Of a stretch of DNA of 23,343 nucleotides, positions 7,585-14,897 are shown piece by piece; the stretch's first letter is position 1, and each line of letters begins with the position of its first letter. The position numbers and the translations under genes were made by a program. The stretch spans positions 1 to 23,343 of the forward strand of contig UQDU01000033.1 in the NCBI GenBank assembly GCA_900539915.1, given 5' to 3'. The notes beneath the pieces are model-generated. The model was given only the letters and a program-made list of their open reading frames with translations, did not search any database and was not told the DNA's origin. This DNA comes from an uncultured Bacteroidales bacterium (GTDB lineage: Bacteria > Bacteroidota > Bacteroidia > Bacteroidales > Muribaculaceae).

Positions 7585-8327
7585 TGAACATAAGGTTGCA
7601 CCCTGATTACAGGCATCTTGATGGATTTGTACGGGCTGTGCCTGGCCATGGCTACTCCGAGGAGGAGGTGTGCTGGAACAGACGTAACATAGTGGAGCGA
7701 GTGAAGACTCCCGACGGCACGGATGTGATAGTCAAGCGTTTTAAGCCGGTAGGCTTTTTCAAGGGGCTGATATATACGTTCCTGCGCAAATCCAAGGCGC
7801 GACGTGCTTATGAAAACGCTCTATATCTGCTCAGTCAGGGCATTGATACAGCTTTCCCGATAGCATATATAGAAGAGCGGCGCATGGGCATATTCAGGGC
7901 CGGATACTTCATCAGCTCCTATTTGCCCTACAATACTGTCAAGGACATGTTCATGCCCGAAAAGGTGTCTGAAGCCGAACGTGCGGAGATACAGTATCGG
8001 TTGGTGGAGTTTCTCGTCGGGCTGCATTCGCGCGGCATAATCCCGAGGGATTTCAACATGGACAATGTCTTTTATCATCGCGATGCCGGGAGCGGAAACC
8101 TGAAATTTTCACTCATTGACATCAACCGCCTCGGCATAGGACGCCATCCCGGCGTGTCCGATGCCATGAAATCGTTGGCGCAGCTCGGTGTCAATATTTG
8201 GGTGCTCAGAGAGTTCGTGGGATATTACCATACACTGACCGGTGCCGACCCTGACGATTGCGCCTACCGCATCCTCTCCTACCGACGAAAACGTCGGCGC
8301 CGCAAACGCCTCCTGAAACACCTGTAG
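7584..8327 (+). CDS. WaaP/KdkA-like lipopolysaccharide kinase
   Basis: A 247-residue protein of the lipopolysaccharide kinase (Kdo/WaaP, InaA-like) group, expected to phosphorylate Kdo or heptose in lipid A-core at the cytoplasmic membrane face. Kinase marks: the ATP-binding lysine in VIVKRFK (K51), catalytic loop PRDFNMDNV with D156 and N161, and the metal-binding aspartate in LIDINR (D179). The catalytic-loop histidine of classic HGD is replaced (IIPRDF), as in other divergent members. The C terminus is a strongly basic run after residue 230, suited to binding acidic lipid headgroups. Its ATG overlaps the preceding TAA by one base. It closes the glycan run and marks that run as likely lipooligosaccharide-core genes. 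Confidence 0.85.
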   Translation: MNIRLHPDYRHLDGFVRAVPGHGYSEEEVCWNRRNIVERVKTPDGTDVIVKRFKPVGFFKGLIYTFLRKSKARRAYENALYLLSQGIDTAFPIAYIEERRMGIFRAGYFISSYLPYNTVKDMFMPEKVSEAERAEIQYRLVEFLVGLHSRGIIPRDFNMDNVFYHRDAGSGNLKFSLIDINRLGIGRHPGVSDAMKSLAQLGVNIWVLREFVGYYHTLTGADPDDCAYRILSYRRKRRRRKRLLKHL

Positions 8328-8369
8328 CCCACGGGCATTAATGCTTGAATTGCGTTCCTATGTAGTAGG

Positions 8370-8512
8370 GAGGGTGTTGCAGAACTTGTATCCAGAGCCT
8401 CAAACTTGTAGGGATGCACCCTGGTGCATCCGCTAACATGCTGGCAATCAGCCTATGTATATCGGCTGCACCAGGGTGCAGCCCTACAATTTGACGGTTT
8501 TGCAACACCCTC
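8370..8512. repeat. Nested palindromic intergenic repeat (element A)
   Basis: Outer arms gagggtgttgca (8370-8381) and tgcaacaccctc (8501-8512) are perfectly inverted and continue for four more bases with one mismatch. Inside, gtaggg at 8408 starts a 24-base arm (8408-8431) matched by 8464-8487 with two mismatches. Each inner arm is itself a palindrome: ggatgcacc-ct-ggtgcatcc and ggctgcacc-ag-ggtgcagcc. It lies between convergent genes and could fold into a large cruciform or act as a two-way terminator. No coding potential was seen. Confidence 0.8.
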
Positions 8513-8513
8513 A

Positions 8514-8566
8514 CCTAAAGCTATGCTAATGAGGGGTGTTGCGTCAGCAGACATGCCATGTCACTA
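8514..8566. repeat. Repeat module shared with the 19217-19365 element
   Basis: Bases 8514-8560 align with 19282-19327 at roughly 80 % identity by eye, with one single-base gap. Both begin cctaaagc-atgct and end agcagacatgccatg. Here the final palindrome is degraded (acatgccatgtcactac against acatgccatggcatgtccctac). It directly follows element A, so the two are probably parts of one composite repeat or two adjacent insertions. The rest of 8328-8586 holds nothing else I recognise. Confidence 0.7.
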
Positions 8567-8586
8567 CAATATTGAGTACATGCCGG

Positions 8587-9717
8587 TCAGACGGGGATGA
8601 CGAGCATGGGGAGGTTGGCGTCGTAGAGGAGGCGGTGGGCCAGAGAGGGGTTGAAGATGCGCGTGAAGGCGTTGCGCCGCTTGTTGGGGATGGATATGAA
8701 ATCTACACGGTATTCTTTGAGGAGGGCGTTGATGTCATCTGCTACGCTGCCCTGGTGTATCTCTGCCGGTTTGCACCGGAATGTCGGGAAATGCTCTGCG
8801 CAATATTTCAGCAGTGCCTGCATGCTTTCAGACGATGATTTCGCTGTCTTACGTGAGGTGACATTGACGATGGTGATGTCAAGCGGCGATGCGCCGAGCA
8901 GACGGTACAGTTCGTCAAGAGCGAGCAGGTCGGTCTGATCCATATTGCCGAAAAACAGAGCCGATGCCGTCACGTCGGGTGCCATCTGAGCTGTGTCATC
9001 GGGCACTGTCAGGACTGTGTAGCGGCATGTGTCTATCACCTCGGCGGTCACGCTGCCGAGCATCTCGCGCTGCTTCTGTGACGAACTCCGTGTGCCCATC
9101 ACTATGAGCATCGGGTTGAGGTCACGTGCCGTCTGCCGTATCACCTCCTCGGGCACGCCTTCTTCCACTCTGGTCGAGAATCTCACAGGTGGGAGAGAGC
9201 CTTCTTTGATGCTGCGGCGCACATCTTCGCTGACATGGGCCATAAGCGTGTGTGCCATGGTCTCCATATCCAGTGTCTCCTTGTTCTGCGCTATTTCGCT
9301 TGAGAACGTCAGGGCATCGTTGAGGGGGTTGTTGATGCCAACGGGTGGCACCAGATATGCGTGAAGCAGCAATATGCGAGCCTTGTGGGCGGCTGCGATT
9401 CTGAAAGCGAGCGATATGGCGGCCTGGGGCGCCGGGCTTTCGTCAACCGGCACTATGACCACGGGGTCGCTGTCGGATGAGGCCGACACAGCCGTGTCCC
9501 CTTTGCCCGGACATAGGAGGTCGCTGCTCTCTATGATGCGGAGGGCAAGCGGAAGATCCGACTCCTTGATGCGCACCCTTACGCCTGACGAAACCACAGG
9601 CTGCAGCAGATTGACATTCTGTAGAGTTACCTTGATGCCTTCCGACTCAAGGAGCGACTTGAGTACGAGGGCTTTTTCATAAGTGTGGATTGCGATGGTG
9701 ATGAGACGGTCTTCCAT
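8587..9717 (-). CDS. DUF2007 plus tandem universal stress protein (UspA-UspA)
   Basis: A 376-residue cytoplasmic protein. The ATG at 9717 is chosen because it begins the conserved MEDRLITIAIHTYEKA; an upstream in-frame ATG adds 12 unrelated residues. Residues 1-70 resemble DUF2007 (helix LVLKSLLESEGI, then VRVRIKESDLPLAL), a small putative signal-transducing domain. Two Usp folds follow. The first has VVIVPVDES (about 86-94) and a loop of the GxxGx9GS type, degenerate at one glycine (MGTRSSSQ then MLGSVT). The second ends LPMLVIPV and lacks the ATP-binding loop, as in non-nucleotide-binding Usp domains. It may respond to stress or energy state; the direct role is unknown. It lies downstream of the Bat operon and a small HTH gene on the same strand, and is convergent with the glycan run. 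Confidence 0.85.
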   Translation of the reverse strand: MEDRLITIAIHTYEKALVLKSLLESEGIKVTLQNVNLLQPVVSSGVRVRIKESDLPLALRIIESSDLLCPGKGDTAVSASSDSDPVVIVPVDESPAPQAAISLAFRIAAAHKARILLLHAYLVPPVGINNPLNDALTFSSEIAQNKETLDMETMAHTLMAHVSEDVRRSIKEGSLPPVRFSTRVEEGVPEEVIRQTARDLNPMLIVMGTRSSSQKQREMLGSVTAEVIDTCRYTVLTVPDDTAQMAPDVTASALFFGNMDQTDLLALDELYRLLGASPLDITIVNVTSRKTAKSSSESMQALLKYCAEHFPTFRCKPAEIHQGSVADDINALLKEYRVDFISIPNKRRNAFTRIFNPSLAHRLLYDANLPMLVIPV

Positions 9718-9753
9718 AACGTGGCATATGTAATGACATAGATATAATAACAA

Positions 9754-9784
9754 TGCGCAATGATGCTGTCAGGTTCATTGCGCA
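9754..9784 (-). terminator. Stem-loop between HTH gene and usp gene
   Basis: Perfect 10-bp arms tgcgcaatga (9754-9763) and tcattgcgca (9775-9784) enclose an 11-base loop. On the minus strand the stem is followed by TTGTTATTATAT, a moderately U-rich tail, so it can serve as an intrinsic terminator for the HTH gene upstream. It could also be an operator for the stress-protein gene, whose start lies 37 bases further on. No TAnnTTTG promoter box is visible in 9718-9829. Confidence 0.55.
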
Positions 9785-9829
9785 CTGTTATATGGTGTCT
9801 GTTTTTTGAAGTGTAAACAAAAAATGGCT

Positions 9830-10087
9830 TTACGCCGACTCCGTCTCACGGAGTATATCGCAAGCCATATCGTATATTGTAGTGTCATCGAGAACTACGA
9901 TGCCACCGCCAGGTCCGGGTTCGATGTGTACACCGCAGTTTTTGCCAAACTGGTAGTTGCTGCCGCCGAAGTAGTTGCGCACGGTCTGTACGGTGATATT
10001 GAGGCTGTCGGCGATACGGTGCATGCTACCGTCGGGCAGACTGTCTTTGAGGCGGCGGAGATCGTTGAAGGTGATGGTTTTTGTCAT
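9830..10087 (-). CDS. Small helix-turn-helix DNA-binding protein
   Basis: An 85-residue protein. The N-terminal part has a helix-turn-helix pattern (MHRIADSLNITVQTVRNYF, about 22-40). It is followed by NYQFGKNCGVHIEPGPGGG and a short acidic helix (DDTTIYDMACDIL). Small DNA-binding proteins with this shape (MTKTITFNDLRR... start, ...EPGPGGGIV... end) are widespread in Bacteroidales by my recollection, without a defined role. It sits alone between the end of the Bat operon (200 bp away) and the stress-protein gene, on the same strand. A 5-bp inverted repeat just before its ATG could be an autoregulatory site. I expect a real gene with a conserved family but cannot assign its regulon. Confidence 0.75.
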   Translation of the reverse strand: MTKTITFNDLRRLKDSLPDGSMHRIADSLNITVQTVRNYFGGSNYQFGKNCGVHIEPGPGGGIVVLDDTTIYDMACDILRETESA

Positions 10088-10287
10088 GATACTGATAGTA
10101 TTTAAGAGTTGGATATTAGAAATAAGTTAGTTTTACTGGCTGTGGGCCGATGTTTTGTTTAACCTCTGACAATATAGGGCGATTCATCGTGAAAAACAAA
10201 TCTTTTTGCGAATATTTTTATATGTTTTATAACAGATTTTTGACAGGCTGTTGAAAACAGTGGCCTATCTGTCTTATCTATAAAGCA
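10088..10287. other. 200-bp intergenic region between batE and the HTH gene
   Basis: A/T-rich with no coding potential and no consensus -7 box on either strand. Two things are visible. A short palindrome, atact-gat-agtat, lies at 10089-10101 immediately before the HTH start codon. A weak bulged hairpin (aggctgtt...aacagtggcct) lies near 10250-10270 and could contribute to termination after batE. Neither is strong. Confidence 0.35.
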
Positions 10288-11076
10288 TTAGATGATTTCT
10301 ACGGCATTGCGGTCAATCCATGCCCGGTGCTGGTTGTCAATCTCTACGTCAAGCCATACTGACTTGACCGAATCGGTGCGTGTGGATACGCTGTCGAGTA
10401 TGCGCATCTTGGTGCCTTCGTGGAGCAGGATGGCTTCCTCGCTGCGGTCACGCGGAGCGCGTGGCGAGGTGGAGAGGATGGTTGACGGTACGGTGATGAC
10501 GGCTCTGTCGGTGGCCTGACACAGGGCGGCGTTGCGCGCCGAGAGGAATCCGGATATGACGGCAAAGATGAGCACGACGAAGCCCCCGAAAAATCCTGTT
10601 TTGCGCCATATCACCGATGGGCAGAACATATACAGCGCGATGGCTCCGAGAAATACCATGAAGCAGCCAAACGCTATCCATGCCCAGGCATTGCTGTGGA
10701 GCGACAGGGATGCCGTGTCAAGCATATTGCCTATCAGTGTGCCTCTCTCGGCCGGACGGTCAATCAGGCGCGAGCATACGAAATCGAGATTGGTGCGTGC
10801 ATCGGTATTGGTGGGGTCGAGCCTGAGGGCACGTTCGTAGGCCACGATGGCCTGTCCCGGTTTGCCCATGCGGTAGAGGGCGTTGCCGAGATTGTAATAG
10901 AGATCGGTCGATGTGCCGAGGCTGTCGATGGCTTGCTGATACAGGGTGGCTGCCTCTATGTAGTTGTCGGCGGTGTAGGCCGAGTCTGCCTTCTGGATTA
11001 TTTCAGGCTGAGAGGCATGGAGCAGAGGGGATGTGATGGCGAATATCAGCGAAGCCAGTATTATATGGAGTTTCAT
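10288..11076 (-). CDS. batE: BatE: TPR and SH3-like membrane protein
   Basis: A 262-residue protein that closes the aerotolerance operon. The ATG at 11076 gives a clean signal peptide (MKLHIILASLIFAITSPLLHA); a longer in-frame extension would run into batD and lacks a signal. Residues 24-105 hold tetratricopeptide repeats (YNLGNALYRMGKPGQAIVAY, ALRLDPTN). Two membrane helices follow (about 131-150 and 160-178), then a C-terminal SH3-like domain ending WLDVEIDNQHRAWIDRNAV, a typical wall- or protein-binding fold. The protein is expected in the inner membrane, with both domains probably in the periplasm. It starts 25 bases after batD. Bat proteins were named for aerotolerance in Bacteroides; the biochemical function remains unclear. 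Confidence 0.9.
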   Translation of the reverse strand: MKLHIILASLIFAITSPLLHASQPEIIQKADSAYTADNYIEAATLYQQAIDSLGTSTDLYYNLGNALYRMGKPGQAIVAYERALRLDPTNTDARTNLDFVCSRLIDRPAERGTLIGNMLDTASLSLHSNAWAWIAFGCFMVFLGAIALYMFCPSVIWRKTGFFGGFVVLIFAVISGFLSARNAALCQATDRAVITVPSTILSTSPRAPRDRSEEAILLHEGTKMRILDSVSTRTDSVKSVWLDVEIDNQHRAWIDRNAVEII

Positions 11077-11101
11077 ATCGTTGATGCTATGGAGGGTGGG
11101 G

Positions 11102-12931
11102 TTATTTGCGGCGTATGGATGACAGGGTGTTGATGACTTCCGATGCTTCCTGGTAGAGGTTGCCCATTTGTTCGTCACTGCCCATGGGGGTGTATCGGGC
11201 CATCTCGCAGCGGTCGAGTACATTGATAAGGCGGTCGGTCACGGCATCGTCGGCACCGAAATCGTGGAGTTTTTCGCTGACATTTTCGCGTGACAACTGC
11301 GATGCCGGCATTGACAGCTTGTCACTGAGGAAACCCCACATGGCCTGAAGGACTGCCTCGTAGAACTTGTCGCTGTTATGCGCTTCCATGTATCCGCGCG
11401 CGGTGCGCAGACGTTTGCGCGCCTCTTTGCTGGCTCGCGCCATGCGTGTGCCGGTCACGTCGGCGGCCATGCGCATGTGGCGGCGGTTGGCGTAGAATAC
11501 TCCTCCCAATGCACCTATGGCTATGAGATACAGCAGCCAGTACCATACTTTCTCTATGACGAGGTTGTTGCCATGTGAGGGCGATGCGCCGTGGAGGTGG
11601 ATATGGCGTATGTCGGTGTTTTTGGATGCGATGTCCTGACGGGAGGCTGCGGCTGCGCCTGACCCTTGGGTGACTTTTATGTCAAACGGTTGGGTGGTCA
11701 GGGTGACGTACTGGCGTTTTGACGGATCGAAGTAGACGAACTTGTCACTGCCGATGCGGAACTGGCCTACCTGACGCGGCACGAAGGTGTAGTTGATGGT
11801 CATCGTGCCCGATACGTTGCTTCCTTGCACACGTGTGTCTATGTCGCTCTGAGGTTCATACAACTCGAATTCCGAGGGGAAATCTATGGTAGGCTCTTTG
11901 AGATACTTGATATTGCCTGTGCCGGATATGGTATATATGAGCGTGGCGGCATCATCGGTGCGGAAAGTGGTGCCTACAAGACGGCTGTCGACTTTGAAAA
12001 CGCCCACGGCTCCCGAAAAGCCATCGGGCTGAGGCTGGGGCAGGGGAAGTATGTTGGCAGAGGCAGTGTTGCTGCTCACCTTTATCTGCTTTTCGGTGGG
12101 ATTGCTCACGGTCATCAGACCCATGTTGATGCGCTCGTACTGTACCACCGTGATGTCATAGTTGCCTGAGTTGATGGTGAGCTTGCCGCTGCGCTGGGGG
12201 AAGAGTATGCACTTCTTGAGCACTGCGGTCATGTAGTTGTGGCCGTTGAGGCTCTCGACCTCGTTGAGTGCCGGCTGCACATCAAGCTCCTGTATCAGGA
12301 AACCGTCGAACGACGGCTGCAACGTGGGCATGAATGACGAAATCTGGTATTTGGTATAGAGCTTTATGGTGCAGACTATCGCTTCCTGCTCGTAGGCCTG
12401 TGATTTGGAGAGGATGATGCGCACGAACACATCGTTGGCGTTGACGGCACGTCCGCTGCTCTGGGTGGCTATGTCGTCCATGTCGACCGGAGGATAGTTG
12501 CCACGGCTGTTGCCGCCCTGTCTCGGGTCTTGCTGCCCGGGTATGGCGTTGCCGATATTGAATTCTATCGGACGCGAGCTGTATTTCTTGCCGTCGACCA
12601 CCACGCTGAGCGAGGGGACTGAGACTTTGCCGGCCTTGTCGGCACGGTAGGTGAATACATAGTCGGTGCTTGACGATGATGTGACGGAGCCGTTGATGAC
12701 CGAGTAGCTCGAACGGCTTGACGTGGCCGGACCGTAGATAAATGTGCAGCCTGCAATCTGTGGCTGACGCGGAGCGGATGCCGAAGCATTGTTGAGCCGG
12801 AATGTAAGGGCGAATTTGTCGCCTTCCCTGACCATGCCGCGCGGACCTATGGCTTCAAAACTCACCTGCTGGGCCGAAAGCCCTATGATGGTGCATAAGG
12901 TGACGAATGTCAGAAATATCAGTCGTTTCAT
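11102..12931 (-). CDS. batD: BatD family oxygen-tolerance protein
   Basis: A 609-residue exported membrane protein. The signal peptide is residues 1-20 (cleavage about SAQQ). Residues 22-420 are beta-rich repeats of the BatD family, with VSFEAIGPRGMVREGD at the start and a second similar immunoglobulin-like stretch near 160-280. A short low-complexity linker precedes one membrane helix (462-481). A cytosolic helical tail follows (FYEAVLQAMWGFLSDKL, LSRENVSEKL, RCEMARYTP), resembling that of the protein at 15906-16949. It lies 21 bases after batC and 25 before batE. BatD is thought to sit in a complex with the VWA proteins; whether it binds a periplasmic client is unknown. Confidence 0.92.
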   Translation of the reverse strand: MKRLIFLTFVTLCTIIGLSAQQVSFEAIGPRGMVREGDKFALTFRLNNASASAPRQPQIAGCTFIYGPATSSRSSYSVINGSVTSSSSTDYVFTYRADKAGKVSVPSLSVVVDGKKYSSRPIEFNIGNAIPGQQDPRQGGNSRGNYPPVDMDDIATQSSGRAVNANDVFVRIILSKSQAYEQEAIVCTIKLYTKYQISSFMPTLQPSFDGFLIQELDVQPALNEVESLNGHNYMTAVLKKCILFPQRSGKLTINSGNYDITVVQYERINMGLMTVSNPTEKQIKVSSNTASANILPLPQPQPDGFSGAVGVFKVDSRLVGTTFRTDDAATLIYTISGTGNIKYLKEPTIDFPSEFELYEPQSDIDTRVQGSNVSGTMTINYTFVPRQVGQFRIGSDKFVYFDPSKRQYVTLTTQPFDIKVTQGSGAAAASRQDIASKNTDIRHIHLHGASPSHGNNLVIEKVWYWLLYLIAIGALGGVFYANRRHMRMAADVTGTRMARASKEARKRLRTARGYMEAHNSDKFYEAVLQAMWGFLSDKLSMPASQLSRENVSEKLHDFGADDAVTDRLINVLDRCEMARYTPMGSDEQMGNLYQEASEVINTLSSIRRK

Positions 12932-12952
12932 ATCGGGAGGTTGTCGGAGTGC

Positions 12953-13780
12953 TTACCAGGGTTTGGATACTTGGCGGCGGTTGGCTTTGGCTTCCTTGCC
13001 TTTCTCGGCATTGATACGTGCGCGGGTGGCTTTCTCTTCGTTTTCCATCGCCTTGAGTATCTGCTCGGCGTTGTTGTCGCTTATGCCGCTCTGCTGCTTG
13101 TTTTGCTGCTGTTGGTTCTGCTGCTGTTGTTGCTGCTGGTCCTGGTTGTTTTTGTCTTCGTTTTTATCTTTGTTCTGGTCTTTTTGCTGGTCTTGTTTGT
13201 CTTGCTGCTGCTCCTTGTCCTTGTCTTTGTCCTTATCCTGGTTTTTGTCCTGGTTTTGCTGGTCCTGGAGCTTCTTCTGGGCGAGACGCAGATTCTGACG
13301 GGCCTTGTCGTTGTCGGGGTTGCGGCGCAGGGCATTCTTATAGTGCTCGATAGCCGGCTGGTATTGCTCGGCATTGTAGGCGAGATTGCCGAGATTGTAG
13401 GCTGCCAGCTCTGCGAGATGGGCGTCGCGTGCCGAACTGCTGAGAGCCGACAGGAGTTGCTGAGCCTCCTGTATGGTCTTGTTGGGGGCGTCGGGTGAGT
13501 TGGTTCCACCCTGACGTATCAGAGATGCAGCCAGATTGAATATGGCGGTCTCGGAGGCCTGGTTGGCTTCGATGGCTTTGCGGTACTGGACTTCGGCCTC
13601 GGCAAAGCGCTTGTCACGGTAGAGCTTGTTGCCGGCAGCTATGAAGTTTCGTTCCTGCTTGTTGGACTTATATTCCCGGGGTGACGACGATGGCTGTTGG
13701 TCCGTAGCCGCACAGATGCAAGGGACACCTCCGGCGAGCATGCTGACAACAAGTATGTATGATAATATACGGCTCATCAT
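12953..13780 (-). CDS. batC: BatC: TPR protein with charged low-complexity region
   Basis: A 275-residue exported protein. The start is ATG at 13780 (or the next codon, 13777). An earlier in-frame start would overlap batB and hide the signal peptide (MMSRILSYILVVSMLAGG). Residues 45-170 are TPR-like helices (NKLYRDKRFAEAEVQYRKAI, AAYNLGNLAYNAEQYQPAI, KNALRRNPDNDKARQNL). Residues 172-230 are an extreme Gln/Lys/Asp/Asn run with KDKD and poly-Q stretches. A short conserved tail with ISDNNAEQILKAMENEE follows. It is probably periplasmic and membrane-associated, a scaffold in the Bat complex. It sits 8 bases after batB and 21 before batD. Confidence 0.9.
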   Translation of the reverse strand: MMSRILSYILVVSMLAGGVPCICAATDQQPSSSPREYKSNKQERNFIAAGNKLYRDKRFAEAEVQYRKAIEANQASETAIFNLAASLIRQGGTNSPDAPNKTIQEAQQLLSALSSSARDAHLAELAAYNLGNLAYNAEQYQPAIEHYKNALRRNPDNDKARQNLRLAQKKLQDQQNQDKNQDKDKDKDKEQQQDKQDQQKDQNKDKNEDKNNQDQQQQQQQNQQQQNKQQSGISDNNAEQILKAMENEEKATRARINAEKGKEAKANRRQVSKPW

Positions 13781-13788
13781 GTGGTATT

Positions 13789-14841
13789 TCAATGTTTGGA
13801 GAAGAAATTGTAGCGTGTCAGCCACTTTATCTTACGGTTGAGGATGAAGAGGTCTATGACCACCAATATCAGGGCGAGCCATGCGAGGATGTTAAACTGC
13901 TCGGCCGCCGGGCTGTGGTGTTTGCGAGTAAACTCCGCATCGCCGAGGCTGTTGAGGTTGTCATCAAGGTCGGTCACTACCGAAGGATTGTTGGCATTGA
14001 GGTATATGCCGCCTCCGGCTTTGGCTATTTCCTCGCCCATGGTCTCGTTAAGAGCGGTGATGACTTCCTGACCGTTTTCGTCGCGCATGAACTCGGTATG
14101 CTGGCTGTTGAGAGGGATGGGGGCACCTTCCGGAGTGCCGACACCCACCACATCGACTCTGATACCTGATTTCTCTGCCGATTTGGCTGCACCCGCGGCG
14201 TCATCTTCGAAGTTCTCGGCATCGGTGATGACCACTATGGCCTTGGGCATGTCGGAGTCGGGGGTGAACGATGAGGCTGCCATGTCTATGGCTGCGCCGA
14301 TGGCTGTGCCCTGTGTCGGTACGATGCCGGTATTGATGCTTGACAGGAACATCTTGGCCGATATGTAGTCTGATGTTATCGGGAGCTGCATATAGGCATC
14401 CCCGGCAAACACTATCAGGCCTATTTTGTCGTTGCTCATCTTGTCGATGATTTTCTCGAGTATGTTCTTGGCCTTGTTGAGGCGGCTTTGCCCCGAGGGA
14501 TTGTTGGTCGACGATGCGAGCATGGAGTTTGACACGTCAAGACATACCATCAGTTCTATGCCTCGCGATGTGACCGTCTCATTTGTGCCCTCGGCGCTGG
14601 CGTTCTTGGCTATGGGGCGCGCCAGGGCGATGACCATGGCGGCAAGTGCCACCATCTCTACGGCAAGTTTGATGCCTCCCATGTATTTCGACGCATCGGG
14701 CATCAGATGGCGGAGTATGGCTATGTGTCCGAATTTGCGGAGATTGCGCTTGCCTGACCATCGGGCCCAGAACCACAGTCCCACTATTGCCGGAATCAGC
14801 AGCAACAGATATAGCAGACCGGGATAGACAAAACTGATCAT
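13789..14841 (-). CDS. batB: BatB: VWA-domain inner-membrane protein
   Basis: A 350-residue membrane protein with two N-terminal helices (about 7-26 and 57-75), a von Willebrand factor A domain and a C-terminal helix (about 316-334). The metal-ion site is intact: DVSNS (102-106), the threonine of PTQGTAIG, and VITDAENFED. The VWA domain lies between the second and third helices and is expected to face the periplasm or cytosol as a metal-dependent binding module. It shares the family's FVYPGLLYLLLLIP start. It follows batA by 56 bases and precedes batC by 8, with which it probably forms a complex. No missing catalytic residues were seen. Confidence 0.93.
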   Translation of the reverse strand: MISFVYPGLLYLLLLIPAIVGLWFWARWSGKRNLRKFGHIAILRHLMPDASKYMGGIKLAVEMVALAAMVIALARPIAKNASAEGTNETVTSRGIELMVCLDVSNSMLASSTNNPSGQSRLNKAKNILEKIIDKMSNDKIGLIVFAGDAYMQLPITSDYISAKMFLSSINTGIVPTQGTAIGAAIDMAASSFTPDSDMPKAIVVITDAENFEDDAAGAAKSAEKSGIRVDVVGVGTPEGAPIPLNSQHTEFMRDENGQEVITALNETMGEEIAKAGGGIYLNANNPSVVTDLDDNLNSLGDAEFTRKHHSPAAEQFNILAWLALILVVIDLFILNRKIKWLTRYNFFSKH

Positions 14842-14897
14842 ATGATTGTGTGTCGGTTGTTAACCTCTTGTGTTATTTATCGTGAGTGTTGGAAATG

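Noticed and set aside
11077..11223. N-terminal extension of BatE by 49 residues
   Set aside because: It overlaps batD and would bury a clear signal peptide that starts at the ATG at 11076.
12941..13498. Rightward reading frame opposite batC with long Leu/Val/Phe runs, looking like a membrane protein
   Set aside because: It is the antisense of the Gln/Lys/Asp low-complexity segment of batC: CTG/TTG/GTC codons read as Leu/Val on the other strand. The batC frame has a signal peptide and TPR motifs.
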